A stretch of 59,320 nt of DNA, taken from Deltaproteobacteria bacterium UBA2409 (GTDB lineage Bacteria; Bdellovibrionota_C; UBA2361; DDRT01). A program made the translations under genes and the position numbers. The DNA is taken from positions 107,572-166,891 of the forward strand of contig DDRT01000022.1 in assembly GCA_002343185.1 (NCBI GenBank). The letters run 5' to 3'. Of this stretch, positions 9,106 to 16,952 are shown piece by piece. Within the stretch, counting starts at the first letter, position 1. The number at the start of each line of letters is the position of its first letter. The notes beneath the pieces are model-generated. The model did no database searches, was not told where the DNA came from, and saw nothing but the letters and a program-made list of their open reading frames with translations.

Positions 9106-10395
9106 TTAGCACCCTGAAAATAAATGTTCTTCGGGATTCTCCATTGTGATCTTTGCATTTGCACCTAAAGATACAAGTTTTAAATCCAATCCATCATATC
9201 CCCTAAATAGATGATAGGGTTCAAAAATTTTAGTTTCACCTTCAGCAGCTAAAGCGGCTACTACAAGGGCAGCTGCAGCTCTTATATCAAGCCCAGAAAC
9301 TGGAGCACCTGACAACTTACTTCCACCTGAAATAATCGCTGTATGATCTTGAATTGCAATCTTTGCTCCCATTCTTGAAAGCTCAGCTACATGACCAAAC
9401 CTACCTTCAAAGATCTCTTCTCGTATTGAACTTTCTCCTTCAATTGTTGTTAAAGCAGCCATTGTTACTGCCTGAAGATCTGTAGCAAAACCTGGAAAAA
9501 CTTCGGTAGTTAAGTTTACTGGTTTAAGATTACTAGAAGCTTTTACAACTATCCCATTATCATTAATAGTTATCTCAAGGCCGATCTCCTTCATCACATC
9601 TAAAAATGAACCAAGATGCTTTGGGTCGAAACCCTTAATCTCTATATGCCCTCTGGTAGAAGCTGCAATCATAGCGTAGGTACCAGCTTCAATCCGATCG
9701 CCAATTACAGTTACATCTGTTCCACTAAGTGACTCCCGCCCTATTATCTCGATTTCATCAGATCCATGCCCTTTAATTTCTAATCCCATACCCCGAAGCA
9801 TTTCCCCTAGTGCCACTACTTCAGGCTCTTTTGCTGCACCCGAGATCACAGTTCTTCCTTTGGCTAAAGCTGCTGCAAGAAGAAGCTGATGAGTTGCGCC
9901 AACAGAAGTAAATCGTAGATTAATTTGAGCGCCATTTAATCCATTAGGTGCATCAGCATCTACTACCCCATGAACAACCTGAATCCTTGCACCCATTTTT
10001 TCTAATCCTTCGAGGTGAAGATCCACAGGTCTTGCCCCGATACTATCACCACCAGGAAGAGCAACTTTCGCTTTTCCTGCACGTGCTAGAAGAGGTGCTA
10101 AAACCCAAAAACTAGCCCTAAGAGCTTTTACCAGTGAATAACTTGCCTCAACTGAAACTATCTTTGGGGTTGATATGTGAATTAAGGATCCCTCCCTTTC
10201 AACAATAGATCCTGAGTGTGCTAAGAGTTGTAATAGAAGATGAACATCATGGATGTTTGGGACATTTTTAAAAGTACACCTCTCTTCAGTAAGGAGCCCA
10301 GCAATTAAAAGAGGTAGAGCAGCATTTTTTGCTCCACTCACCGTGACTGTGCCGTTTATAGGACCATTTCCTGTGACTGAGAAGTACTCCTGCAT
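9106..10395 (-). CDS. murA: UDP-N-acetylglucosamine 1-carboxyvinyltransferase (MurA), Asp variant
   Basis: Transfers enolpyruvate from PEP to UDP-GlcNAc, the first committed step of peptidoglycan synthesis in the cytoplasm. It is full length at 429 aa. K23-N24 in VSGAKNAALPLL and the EPSP-synthase-like repeats (TSVGATHQLLLAAALAKG, RAAAALVVAALA) are in place. The active-site loop reads LPGGDSIGARPVD, so the residue that is Cys115 in E. coli is Asp117 here (codon GAT, 10045-10047). Asp at this site is known in naturally fosfomycin-insensitive MurA enzymes such as those of Mycobacterium and Chlamydia. It is the first gene of an apparent murA-hda-fabF unit. Confidence 0.97.
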   Translation of the reverse strand: MQEYFSVTGNGPINGTVTVSGAKNAALPLLIAGLLTEERCTFKNVPNIHDVHLLLQLLAHSGSIVEREGSLIHISTPKIVSVEASYSLVKALRASFWVLAPLLARAGKAKVALPGGDSIGARPVDLHLEGLEKMGARIQVVHGVVDADAPNGLNGAQINLRFTSVGATHQLLLAAALAKGRTVISGAAKEPEVVALGEMLRGMGLEIKGHGSDEIEIIGRESLSGTDVTVIGDRIEAGTYAMIAASTRGHIEIKGFDPKHLGSFLDVMKEIGLEITINDNGIVVKASSNLKPVNLTTEVFPGFATDLQAVTMAALTTIEGESSIREEIFEGRFGHVAELSRMGAKIAIQDHTAIISGGSKLSGAPVSGLDIRAAAALVVAALAAEGETKIFEPYHLFRGYDGLDLKLVSLGANAKITMENPEEHLFSGC

Positions 10396-10501
10396 TTGAA
10401 CCAGGAATCATACGACATGCGGGTTTACAAAACCATAAAGATATAATGTCCTGATATTATTATGTTTATGGTTAAATACACAAGATTTTCGATTTTATAG
10501 T

Positions 10502-10528
10502 TGACTATAGTCATCTACGATGACTATA
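10502..10528. promoter_or_regulatory. Palindromic operator of the toxin-antitoxin pair
   Basis: A perfect 9-bp inverted repeat TATAGTCAT-ctacg-ATGACTATA spans 10506-10528. It overlaps a second perfect 12-bp palindrome TGACTATAGTCA at 10502-10513, so the unit TGACTAT occurs three times in alternating orientation. It ends 8 bp before the antitoxin ATG, where Phd/YefM-type antitoxins usually bind to repress their own operon. The binding role is inferred from position and symmetry. Confidence 0.75.
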
Positions 10529-10536
10529 CTTGAAGA

Positions 10537-10779
10537 ATGCAAAAAATAAATGTCTCCGAGTTTAAAGCAATCTGTCTTAGGTTGCTTGAGCAGATTAGGC
10601 AAACTGGGCAACCTATTGAGGTCTTAAAAAATGGGGAGCCTCTGGTAGTTGTGTATCCTCCTATAAGTACCAAAAAAAGAAAAAAGTCTTTTGGCGTATT
10701 AAGGAGTTCTATTAATGGCACTGTTGGCGATCTAATAGAACCTGTTGATGATTTTAACTGGGATGCTATCTCAAAATGA
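10537..10779 (+). CDS. Phd/YefM-type antitoxin
   Basis: This 80-aa protein has an N-terminal Phd/YefM-type DNA-binding and dimerisation segment (INVSEFKAICLRLLEQI followed by TGQPIEVLKNGEPLVVV). Its C-terminal part (VGDLIEPVDDFNWDAI) is of the kind that wraps around a PIN toxin. In this family the N-terminus represses the operon and the C-terminus neutralises the toxin. Its stop overlaps the toxin start (ATGA at 10776-10779). The palindrome just upstream is its probable operator. Confidence 0.9.
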   Translation: MQKINVSEFKAICLRLLEQIRQTGQPIEVLKNGEPLVVVYPPISTKKRKKSFGVLRSSINGTVGDLIEPVDDFNWDAISK

Positions 10780-11162
10780 AGTTATTGCTTGATACTCATA
10801 TCTGGATATGGCATCTCATCGGGAGTAAAAAACTAAGTCATAAGCATAGAGAGCTTCTTGAAGACGATGATTCGGAAATTTGGCTTAGTCCAGTCAGCAT
10901 ATGGGAGACTCACCTTTTGATAGAACGAGGACGCCTTCCTGTTAATCAAGAACCATCTGAATGGATAAAAAGAACATTGATAGAATTTCCATTGAAAGAG
11001 GCTAGTATGACCTTCTCAATAGCTACTAGGTCACGAGAAATTCTCTTAGATCAAGGAGATCCAGCAGATAGATTTATTGCTGCAACTGCGGCTGAGATGA
11101 AGCTAACTTTAGTTACTGCTGACAAGAGGCTAAAAAAATGTCGGGATGTAAAGACTGTTTGA
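10776..11162 (+). CDS. vapC: PIN-domain ribonuclease toxin (VapC family)
   Basis: This is a 128-aa PIN domain. Candidate acidic metal ligands are all present: D6 in LLLDTHIWIW, E44 in SIWETHLL, D95/D98 in GDPADRFIAATA, and D116 in VTADKRL. VapC toxins cleave specific RNAs (often tRNA or rRNA) until bound by the cognate antitoxin. The pairing with a Phd-type antitoxin and the 4-bp overlap make a complete type II module. It is inserted between murA and prmC, which are on the opposite strand, as expected for an acquired module. The RNA target cannot be told from sequence. Confidence 0.92.
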   Translation: MKLLLDTHIWIWHLIGSKKLSHKHRELLEDDDSEIWLSPVSIWETHLLIERGRLPVNQEPSEWIKRTLIEFPLKEASMTFSIATRSREILLDQGDPADRFIAATAAEMKLTLVTADKRLKKCRDVKTV

Positions 11163-11231
11163 AAGCAATGGGACTAGGCGCGGTCACGAAGAAAAGTTTT
11201 TTGAACTTTATATACTCACCTGAAAGCACCC

Positions 11232-12020
11232 TCAATAAAAACTAATCTTAACAACCCTCTCAATACCTTGTAGATCTTTAAAAGTCTGAGCCCCCTTAAA
11301 CCTCTCCGCTTGACCTATTCCACATTCAAAAATTAAAGCCCCACCAGGGTTTAAAAACATAGGTGCGTCTTTCACCATTCTATCGATTACATCAAACCCA
11401 TCCTCTCCTGCATAAAGTGCAATATCAGGCTCATGTTTCGTGCTCGGATCTGCCTCGCCAACTGGAACATAAGGAGGGTTAGATACTATAAGATCAAATT
11501 TACCTGCTATATTTTGAAATAGATCGCTCTTCTGAAGCGCTAAGCTTTTAATTCCGTATTTGTCTCTATTTTTAGCTGCTACCTTAAGTGCTTTTTCGCA
11601 TAAATCTGATCCAACAGCTACTAAGCCCTCACACTCAAGACAAAGTGTAACAATTACGCATCCACTTCCAACACCAATTTCAAGCAATCGCTTCCCTGAA
11701 GAAAGAAGTTTTAAAGCCTCTTCAACCAAAATTTCAGTCTCTGGCCTTGGCACTAATACATCTTTAGTAATCAGAAAATCCCGACCGTAAAATTCCTTTT
11801 TCCCTGTCAGATATGAAATAGGAATAAGTGTTTTTCTTTCATTTACAAGATCTAAGAATGTATTCTCCTGCTCTTTAGAAAGCTGTATATCATTATTCGA
11901 AATCAAAAATATTTTATCTACTCCAAGAACACTTTGTAGAAGTAGTTCAGCATCTAAAAGAGGGGTTTTTGATATGTCTTTAAGATCTAAGGCTGCTTTT
12001 CTTAGAATTTCCTTTATCAA
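11232..12020 (-). CDS. prmC: Release factor glutamine methyltransferase
   Basis: Methylates the GGQ glutamine of RF1 and RF2, increasing termination efficiency. The 262-aa protein has an N-terminal helical domain, a SAM-binding motif LEIGVGSG (113-120) and the catalytic NPPY motif (181-184). It begins with TTG, overlapping the prfA stop (TTGA at 12017-12020). It is therefore translationally coupled to its own substrate gene, the common prfA-prmC arrangement. Confidence 0.96.
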   Translation of the reverse strand: MIKEILRKAALDLKDISKTPLLDAELLLQSVLGVDKIFLISNNDIQLSKEQENTFLDLVNERKTLIPISYLTGKKEFYGRDFLITKDVLVPRPETEILVEEALKLLSSGKRLLEIGVGSGCVIVTLCLECEGLVAVGSDLCEKALKVAAKNRDKYGIKSLALQKSDLFQNIAGKFDLIVSNPPYVPVGEADPSTKHEPDIALYAGEDGFDVIDRMVKDAPMFLNPGGALIFECGIGQAERFKGAQTFKDLQGIERVVKISFY

Positions 12021-13078
12021 TTTAACTCTGCTCTAAGTGCTTCGGCCTGATAGTAAGCTGTAATAGGGTCAATAAGAGGATCAAGATCTCCTCCCATAAC
12101 AGCATCTAGCGAATGAAGTGAAAGTCCTATTCTATGATCCGTAACTCGTGACTGGGGGAAATTATAAGTTCTTATCTTCTCTGATCGCTCGCCTGTTCCA
12201 ACCTGGCTTCTTCTGTCATCTCTTCTTTCTAAATAAGCAGCTTCCTGTTTTGCTTCAAGAATCCTTGATCTTAAAACTCTCATCGCTTTCTCTTTATTTT
12301 TGTGTTGACTTCTCTCATCCATCATCACAACAACAGTGTTAGTTGGGATATGAGTAATCCTTACTGCTGAGTCTGTAGTATTAACACTCTGTCCGCCTGC
12401 ACCTGACGATCTAAAAACATCAATGCGAAGATCGTTTTGATTAATATCGACCTCAACTTCTTCAGCCTCAGGAAGTACGGCCACAGTTATTGTTGAAGTG
12501 TGAACTCGCCCTTGGGTTTCTGTAACTGGTACTCTTTGAACTCGATGGACCCCTCTTTCATATTTTAACCTTGAGAAAGCGCCTTTACCTGAAACAAGCG
12601 CAATTACCTCTTTATATCCACCACTAGTTGCATCACTTGCACTTAAGATTTCGACTTTCCACTTTCTTCCTTCACAATATCTTGTATAGGCCCTGAAAAG
12701 CTCAGCAGCAAAAAGCCCAGCCTCATCGCCTCCTGTACCTGCCCTCACCTCTAAGATTACATTTTTTTCATCATTTGGATCTTTTGGAAGAAGAAGTTTT
12801 TGCAATTCTTTCTCTAGTCCTTCAATCTCACCCTCAAGGAGTCTTATCTCCTCCTTTGCTATATCCTCCATTCCCCTTTCATTCAGCATTACCTTAGCAC
12901 CAGCAAGCTCTTCTGTTGCCTTTTTATGAGCACGATATGTGGCAACAATTTCACTGAGATCGCTATGCTCCTTAGTGAGCCTCATGAGCTCCTTAGGATT
13001 TCCTGCTATCTCAGGTTGAGTCAATTTATGAGCGATCTCCTCGAATTTTACTTCGAGGTCTCGAAGTTTATCCCACAT
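12017..13078 (-). CDS. prfA: Peptide chain release factor 1
   Basis: Recognises UAA and UAG stop codons and triggers peptide release on the ribosome. At 353 aa it is full length. The tripeptide anticodon region reads RVPVTETQGRVHTS, with P-V-T (184-186) matching the RF1 PxT motif rather than the RF2 SPF. The peptidyl-hydrolysis motif GGQ is at 228-230 in SSGAGGQSVNTTDSAVRITH. The start is the ATG at 13076-13078. It overlaps the upstream serine-hydrolase-like gene by 11 bp and the downstream prmC by 4 bp. Confidence 0.97.
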   Translation of the reverse strand: MWDKLRDLEVKFEEIAHKLTQPEIAGNPKELMRLTKEHSDLSEIVATYRAHKKATEELAGAKVMLNERGMEDIAKEEIRLLEGEIEGLEKELQKLLLPKDPNDEKNVILEVRAGTGGDEAGLFAAELFRAYTRYCEGRKWKVEILSASDATSGGYKEVIALVSGKGAFSRLKYERGVHRVQRVPVTETQGRVHTSTITVAVLPEAEEVEVDINQNDLRIDVFRSSGAGGQSVNTTDSAVRITHIPTNTVVVMMDERSQHKNKEKAMRVLRSRILEAKQEAAYLERRDDRRSQVGTGERSEKIRTYNFPQSRVTDHRIGLSLHSLDAVMGGDLDPLIDPITAYYQAEALRAELN

Positions 13079-14204
13079 ATGCGTTTAAAATTTCTTTTGT
13101 AAAGTCCAACCTAAACTGATTTATCTTTTTATTATTTCTTGATGGGTGGACTCTATTTGTTAACAGAATTATCGAGAGATCTTTAGCTGGGTCAATCCAG
13201 AGAGAACAACCAGTAAATCCATTCACCCCAACAGAGCTTTCGGTTAAACCAGATGTGCTGAATCCATTTTCTTTTGATGGGGCTTCCCATCCACATCTAT
13301 ATGGCGAATTTGGATCCAGAGGAGACCATGCTTCTTTTAACAGTCTTGGTTCAATGAAATTTGAGGCGTTTTTCAATACTCTCAAAAGCTCAACTGCAAA
13401 TCTGCTTAGGTCAGGGGCATTACTAAAGACACCTGCATGCCCAGCAATTCCTCCCATTGCCCAAGCATTATCATCATGAACCTCGCCGCAAAGCACTCGT
13501 TTTCTCCAAGAACACTCCTCAGTTGAAGCAATCTGATCTGTTACTGGATGAATTCCTCGCCTTCTAATCATAGAGAGATCAATATATCCTGTGCTCTTCA
13601 TTTGAAGTGGAGTGAATACATATTTTTGTGCAGCACGATCCAAGGACATTCCGGTTAATAGCTCTATGATATTACCCAAAAGCATCAGCCCTAGATCACT
13701 GTAGATAGTTCTCGTTCCTGGTTCGTACTTAAGAGGAAGCTTTTGAATCTCAGCATAAACATAATCTCTTGCAGACCTACTAGTCATTATTCCAAGTCTT
13801 GGACCAGCATTTTCTTTAATGATCTCCTCGAAAAATGGCGCCCATGGTGGAAGGCCTGAAGAGTGATTAAGTAAATGTGAAAGTGTTACTTTAGATTTTC
13901 CTAAAACACCAAAGCCCTGTAAGAATCTTGAAACCTTATCTGATAAAGATAACTTTCCCTCTTCAATTAATTTAAGAAGAATTGTCGTTGTGACAAGCAC
14001 TGAGGTAATCCCAGCTACATCGTATACTGTATCCAAAGTGACAGCAGATGATTCAGCACTTCTGGATCCTACTGCTTGAGCAAAAATTCTATCTCCGCCT
14101 CGAGTTACATAACCAACAGCGCCGGGGTATGTGTGGTCTAGTACACCCTTATTTAATAGATCTACTACTGTTTGGAACCTTTCTTTTTGCGCCGCTTGAG
14201 CCAT
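13068..14204 (-). CDS. Beta-lactamase-fold (serine hydrolase family) protein lacking the SxxK motif
   Basis: This 378-aa protein (from ATG 14204; a TTG at 14234 would add ten residues) is clearly of the class-C beta-lactamase/PBP4*/esterase family. It has YDVAGITSVLVTT at the position of the usual YDLASxTK motif, LSHLLNHSSGLP, the YSD motif (Y168-S169-D170, YSDLGLMLLGN) and a C-terminal VNGFTGCSLWIDP. At the active site the expected Ser and Lys are Gly65 and Ser68, so the acylating Ser-x-x-Lys is absent. No signal peptide is visible. It may be a catalytically inactive binding protein, or use an unusual mechanism. It lies directly upstream of prfA with an 11-bp overlap. Confidence 0.85.
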   Translation of the reverse strand: MAQAAQKERFQTVVDLLNKGVLDHTYPGAVGYVTRGGDRIFAQAVGSRSAESSAVTLDTVYDVAGITSVLVTTTILLKLIEEGKLSLSDKVSRFLQGFGVLGKSKVTLSHLLNHSSGLPPWAPFFEEIIKENAGPRLGIMTSRSARDYVYAEIQKLPLKYEPGTRTIYSDLGLMLLGNIIELLTGMSLDRAAQKYVFTPLQMKSTGYIDLSMIRRRGIHPVTDQIASTEECSWRKRVLCGEVHDDNAWAMGGIAGHAGVFSNAPDLSRFAVELLRVLKNASNFIEPRLLKEAWSPLDPNSPYRCGWEAPSKENGFSTSGLTESSVGVNGFTGCSLWIDPAKDLSIILLTNRVHPSRNNKKINQFRLDFTKEILNAYVG

Positions 14205-14347
14205 CAGGTGAATGTAACACGGTTCATGCTGCAAGCAAGGCCGACCGAAAAATCTTGTCCTAACAAGGACTTAGGGTCAATTAGCCTTTAATCTAAATTT
14301 TAAGTAGACTAATAGGCACTTAGGGGGATGAGATTTTTTGAGACTAC

Positions 14348-14380
14348 CCCTTGAATTTCTGGCTTACAGTGCGCATATAG
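14348..14380 (+). promoter_or_regulatory. Sigma32-like heat-shock promoter for groESL
   Basis: The sequence CCCTTGAA, a spacer of 14-16 nt, then GCGCATATA lies about 60 bp upstream of the groES ATG. It resembles the sigma32 consensus (CTTGAA ... CCCCATNT). I find no CIRCE inverted repeat (TTAGCACTC-N9-GAGTGCTAA) in the 200 bp before groES. Heat-shock control by a sigma32-type factor rather than HrcA is therefore the better guess. The -10 match is imperfect. Confidence 0.45.
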
Positions 14381-14437
14381 CTTGCGGGCAAAAGTCCGAT
14401 TTTAAGTTTTTTTTAAACTACATATGGAGGAGTAATT

Positions 14438-14740
14438 ATGGCGAAAAATAAAATTCGTCCACTCCAAGATCGCTTAATCGTTGAGCGTCTTGAGGGTGAA
14501 GAGAAAACAGCTTCTGGTATATACATTCCAGATACTGCACGTGAAAAGCCACAGCGAGGAAAAGTTGTTGCTGTTGGTAAAGGAAAAGTTAAAGAAGACG
14601 GCACCGTTCAGCCGCTTGATCTTAAGTCTGGCGATGAGATCCTCTTCGGAAAATATGCTGGTACCGAGATCAAGATTGATGGAAATGAGTTCCTCATCAT
14701 GAGAGAAGATGACGTGTTAGGCGTTATTGAGGCTAAATAA
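14438..14740 (+). CDS. groES: GroES co-chaperonin
   Basis: Forms the heptameric lid of the GroEL folding chamber in the cytoplasm. It is 100 aa, full length, with IRPLQDRLIVERLEGEEKTASG and the mobile loop followed by GIYIPDTAREKPQRGKVVAVG. A strong ribosome site (GGAGGAG, 14427-14433) precedes the ATG. The stop is 10 bp before the groEL start, the usual bicistronic operon. Confidence 0.98.
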   Translation: MAKNKIRPLQDRLIVERLEGEEKTASGIYIPDTAREKPQRGKVVAVGKGKVKEDGTVQPLDLKSGDEILFGKYAGTEIKIDGNEFLIMREDDVLGVIEAK

Positions 14741-14750
14741 AGGAGTATTT

Positions 14751-16385
14751 ATGGCTAAAAAAATTAAATTTGGACTGGAAGCCAATGAGGGCATTCTCAA
14801 AGGTGTAAAAGTTCTTGCAGATGCAGTAAAAGTAACTATGGGTCCAAAAGGACGTAACGTAGTTATTGAGAAAAGTTTCGGTTCCCCAACTGTAACAAAA
14901 GATGGTGTAACAGTTGCTAAGGAAGTTGAGCTAAAAGATAAGTTTGAAAACATGGGCGCTCAGATGGTTAAAGAAGTTGCTTCTAAAACTTCTGATGTTG
15001 CCGGTGACGGAACCACCACAGCAACAGTCCTTGCTGATGCTATTTACCGTGAAGGTATGAAGCTTGTTGCTGCTGGACATGACCCTATGAGCCTAAAGCG
15101 TGGAATCGATGCTGCTGTTAAAGTAGTAATTGAAGAGCTTAAGAAACTAAGCACTCCAACTAAAGGTAAAAAAGAAATAGCACAAGTTGGTACTATTTCA
15201 GCTAATGCTGATAGCGAAATCGGTGAGATAATCGCTGAAGCTATGGAAAAAGTTGGTAAAGAAGGTGTTATTACTGTTGAAGAAGCAAAAGGCCTTGAGA
15301 CAACTCTTGAAGTTGTTGAAGGTATGCAATTCGACCGTGGATACCTATCACCATACTTTGTAACTAACCCAGACCGTATGGAAGCAGAACTTGATAATCC
15401 ATACATTCTAATTCACGAGAAGAAGATCTCCAGCATGAAAGACCTTCTTCCAGTGCTTGAGCAAGTTGCAAAATCAGGAAAACCACTCTTAATCATCGCA
15501 GAAGAAGTTGAAGGGGAAGCCCTTGCAACTTTAGTTGTGAACAAGATCCGTGGAACATTACAAGTTGCAGCAGTAAAAGCTCCTGGATTTGGTGACAGAA
15601 GAAAGGCAATGCTTGAAGATATTGCAATTCTAACTGGCGGAAAGTGCATCACTGAAGACTTAGGTCTTAAGCTTGAAAATCTAACTCTTTCAGATCTTGG
15701 ACGCGCTAAGAAAGTTCAGATCGGAAAAGATGACACAACAATCATCGATGGAGTTGGTAAGAAAGATGAGATCAAAGCACGTGTAGAGCAAATTAAGGCT
15801 CAAATCTCTGAGACTACATCAGACTACGATCGTGAGAAGCTACAAGAGCGTCTTGCTAAACTAGTTGGTGGTGTTGCAGTAATTCACGTTGGTGCAGCTA
15901 CTGAAGTTGAAATGAAAGAGAAGAAAGCTCGCGTAGAGGATGCTCTTCATGCAACTCGTGCGGCTGTTGAAGAAGGAATCGTTGCAGGTGGTGGAGTTGC
16001 TTTAATAAGAGCAAGCACAGCACTTGATAAGCTAAAACTTGAAAACGAAGATCAAAACTTCGGAATCAAGATAGTTAAGAAAGCTTGCAGATCTCCTCTT
16101 TGGACAATATCTGAAAATGCAGGTGTTGAGCCAGCAGTTGTTGTAGCTCGTGTTGAGTCTGAGAAGGGTTCAACTGGCTTCAATGCAGCTTCAGAGGAAT
16201 ACGAAGACCTAGTAAAAGCTGGTGTTATTGACCCAGTTAAAGTTGTTCGTACAGCACTTCAAAACGCTGCGTCTGTTGCAGGCCTTGCTCTTACAACCTC
16301 ATGCATAATTGCTGAGGAGCCAAAAGATGAGCCTAAAGGCGGCCACAGCCACGGTGGAATGGGCGGAATGGAAGGAATGATGTAA
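14751..16385 (+). CDS. groL: GroEL chaperonin
   Basis: ATP-driven protein-folding chamber. From the ATG at 14751 (AAGGAG ribosome site just upstream) it is 544 aa and starts MAKKIKFGLEANEG. A longer in-frame start at 14727 lies inside groES and is rejected. It has the ATP-binding GDGTTTATVLA motif, the AGGGVALIRA stretch near the equatorial domain, and the typical Gly/Met-rich tail (GGMGGMEGMM). It is the only chaperonin pair in the window and is followed by a strong terminator. Confidence 0.98.
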   Translation: MAKKIKFGLEANEGILKGVKVLADAVKVTMGPKGRNVVIEKSFGSPTVTKDGVTVAKEVELKDKFENMGAQMVKEVASKTSDVAGDGTTTATVLADAIYREGMKLVAAGHDPMSLKRGIDAAVKVVIEELKKLSTPTKGKKEIAQVGTISANADSEIGEIIAEAMEKVGKEGVITVEEAKGLETTLEVVEGMQFDRGYLSPYFVTNPDRMEAELDNPYILIHEKKISSMKDLLPVLEQVAKSGKPLLIIAEEVEGEALATLVVNKIRGTLQVAAVKAPGFGDRRKAMLEDIAILTGGKCITEDLGLKLENLTLSDLGRAKKVQIGKDDTTIIDGVGKKDEIKARVEQIKAQISETTSDYDREKLQERLAKLVGGVAVIHVGAATEVEMKEKKARVEDALHATRAAVEEGIVAGGGVALIRASTALDKLKLENEDQNFGIKIVKKACRSPLWTISENAGVEPAVVVARVESEKGSTGFNAASEEYEDLVKAGVIDPVKVVRTALQNAASVAGLALTTSCIIAEEPKDEPKGGHSHGGMGGMEGMM

Positions 16386-16404
16386 TCGTTCTTAAATTAC
16401 CGCT

Positions 16405-16439
16405 AAAAAGCCGGAGCCTTTGCGCTCCGGCTTTTTTTT
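16405..16439 (+). terminator. Rho-independent terminator of groESL
   Basis: A perfect stem GCCGGAGC/GCTCCGGC with a 6-nt loop is followed by a run of eight T and preceded by five A, 20 bp after the groEL stop. The flanking A and T runs would also let it work from the other strand. Confidence 0.93.
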
Positions 16440-16455
16440 GTCGATAATCCATTTT

Positions 16456-16588
16456 AAATAGACCTCTTGCATAATCATTCATGAAGTTTCAAACAGTTAT
16501 AGAAGAGGTCTATTTGCCTATTTTATTTGCATTTTTGCTTGCGCAAAAATAGCTATTTGACCTCTTGCATGTTATGCAAAGGTCAAAT
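16456..16588. repeat. Nested palindromes, possible MITE or IS remnant
   Basis: Three inverted repeats are packed into 133 bp. They are a 13-bp perfect pair AAATAGACCTCTT/AAGAGGTCTATTT (16456-16468 and 16503-16515), a hairpin ATTTTTGC-ttgc-GCAAAAAT (16531-16550), and an imperfect pair ATTTGACC..TTGCAT/ATGCAA.GGTCAAAT (16555-16588). The 12-mer GACCTCTTGCAT occurs as a direct repeat at 16461 and 16559. Such termini resemble insertion-sequence ends but no transposase is present. The last palindrome reaches into the start codon of the epimerase gene. Confidence 0.6.
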
Positions 16589-16952
16589 GTACCTGCCAAA
16601 CCTAAAACTTGATCATGTGGCAATCGCCGTTAGCTCTTTAGATCCATACAATCTCAATAACATAGAAACCATATCCGATCAGGGTGTAAGGGTTGGGTTT
16701 ATAGGAAACTTAGAAATTATCTCTCCGTTATCTGAAGAATCCTCCGTTTCAAGATTCATAAAAAAGCATGGCTCAGGAGCAATCCACCATATAGGATTTA
16801 GAGTTGATGATCTCATTGCATCGATCTCAGAGCTAAAATCTAAAGGGATACAAATGATTGATAATGCTCCCAGGGCTGGAGCTCGAGGTAAAAAAATTGC
16901 CTTTTTACATCCTAAATCAACTGGTGGAACTTTAATTGAGTTATGCGAGTAG
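16587..16952 (+). CDS. mce: Methylmalonyl-CoA epimerase (VOC superfamily), short form
   Basis: Interconverts the 2R and 2S forms of methylmalonyl-CoA in propionate metabolism. From the ATG at 16587 it is 121 aa. An in-frame start at 16527 lies within the palindromic block and is rejected. Metal-binding residues expected in vicinal-oxygen-chelate enzymes are visible: H10 in LDHVAIAV, H68 in AIHHIGFRV and E118 in GTLIELCE, along with ISDQGVRVGF. It is about 15 residues shorter than usual between the first strand and QGVRV, where the Y-x-x-x-L-G helix normally lies. No mutase gene is nearby. Its end overlaps the nadD start by 10 bp. Confidence 0.85.
   Translation: MYLPNLKLDHVAIAVSSLDPYNLNNIETISDQGVRVGFIGNLEIISPLSEESSVSRFIKKHGSGAIHHIGFRVDDLIASISELKSKGIQMIDNAPRAGARGKKIAFLHPKSTGGTLIELCE

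Noticed and set aside
15044..15652. Long antisense frames opposite groEL
   Set aside because: They arise from codon bias in a highly expressed gene. Their products are Ser/Ala-rich with no motif.
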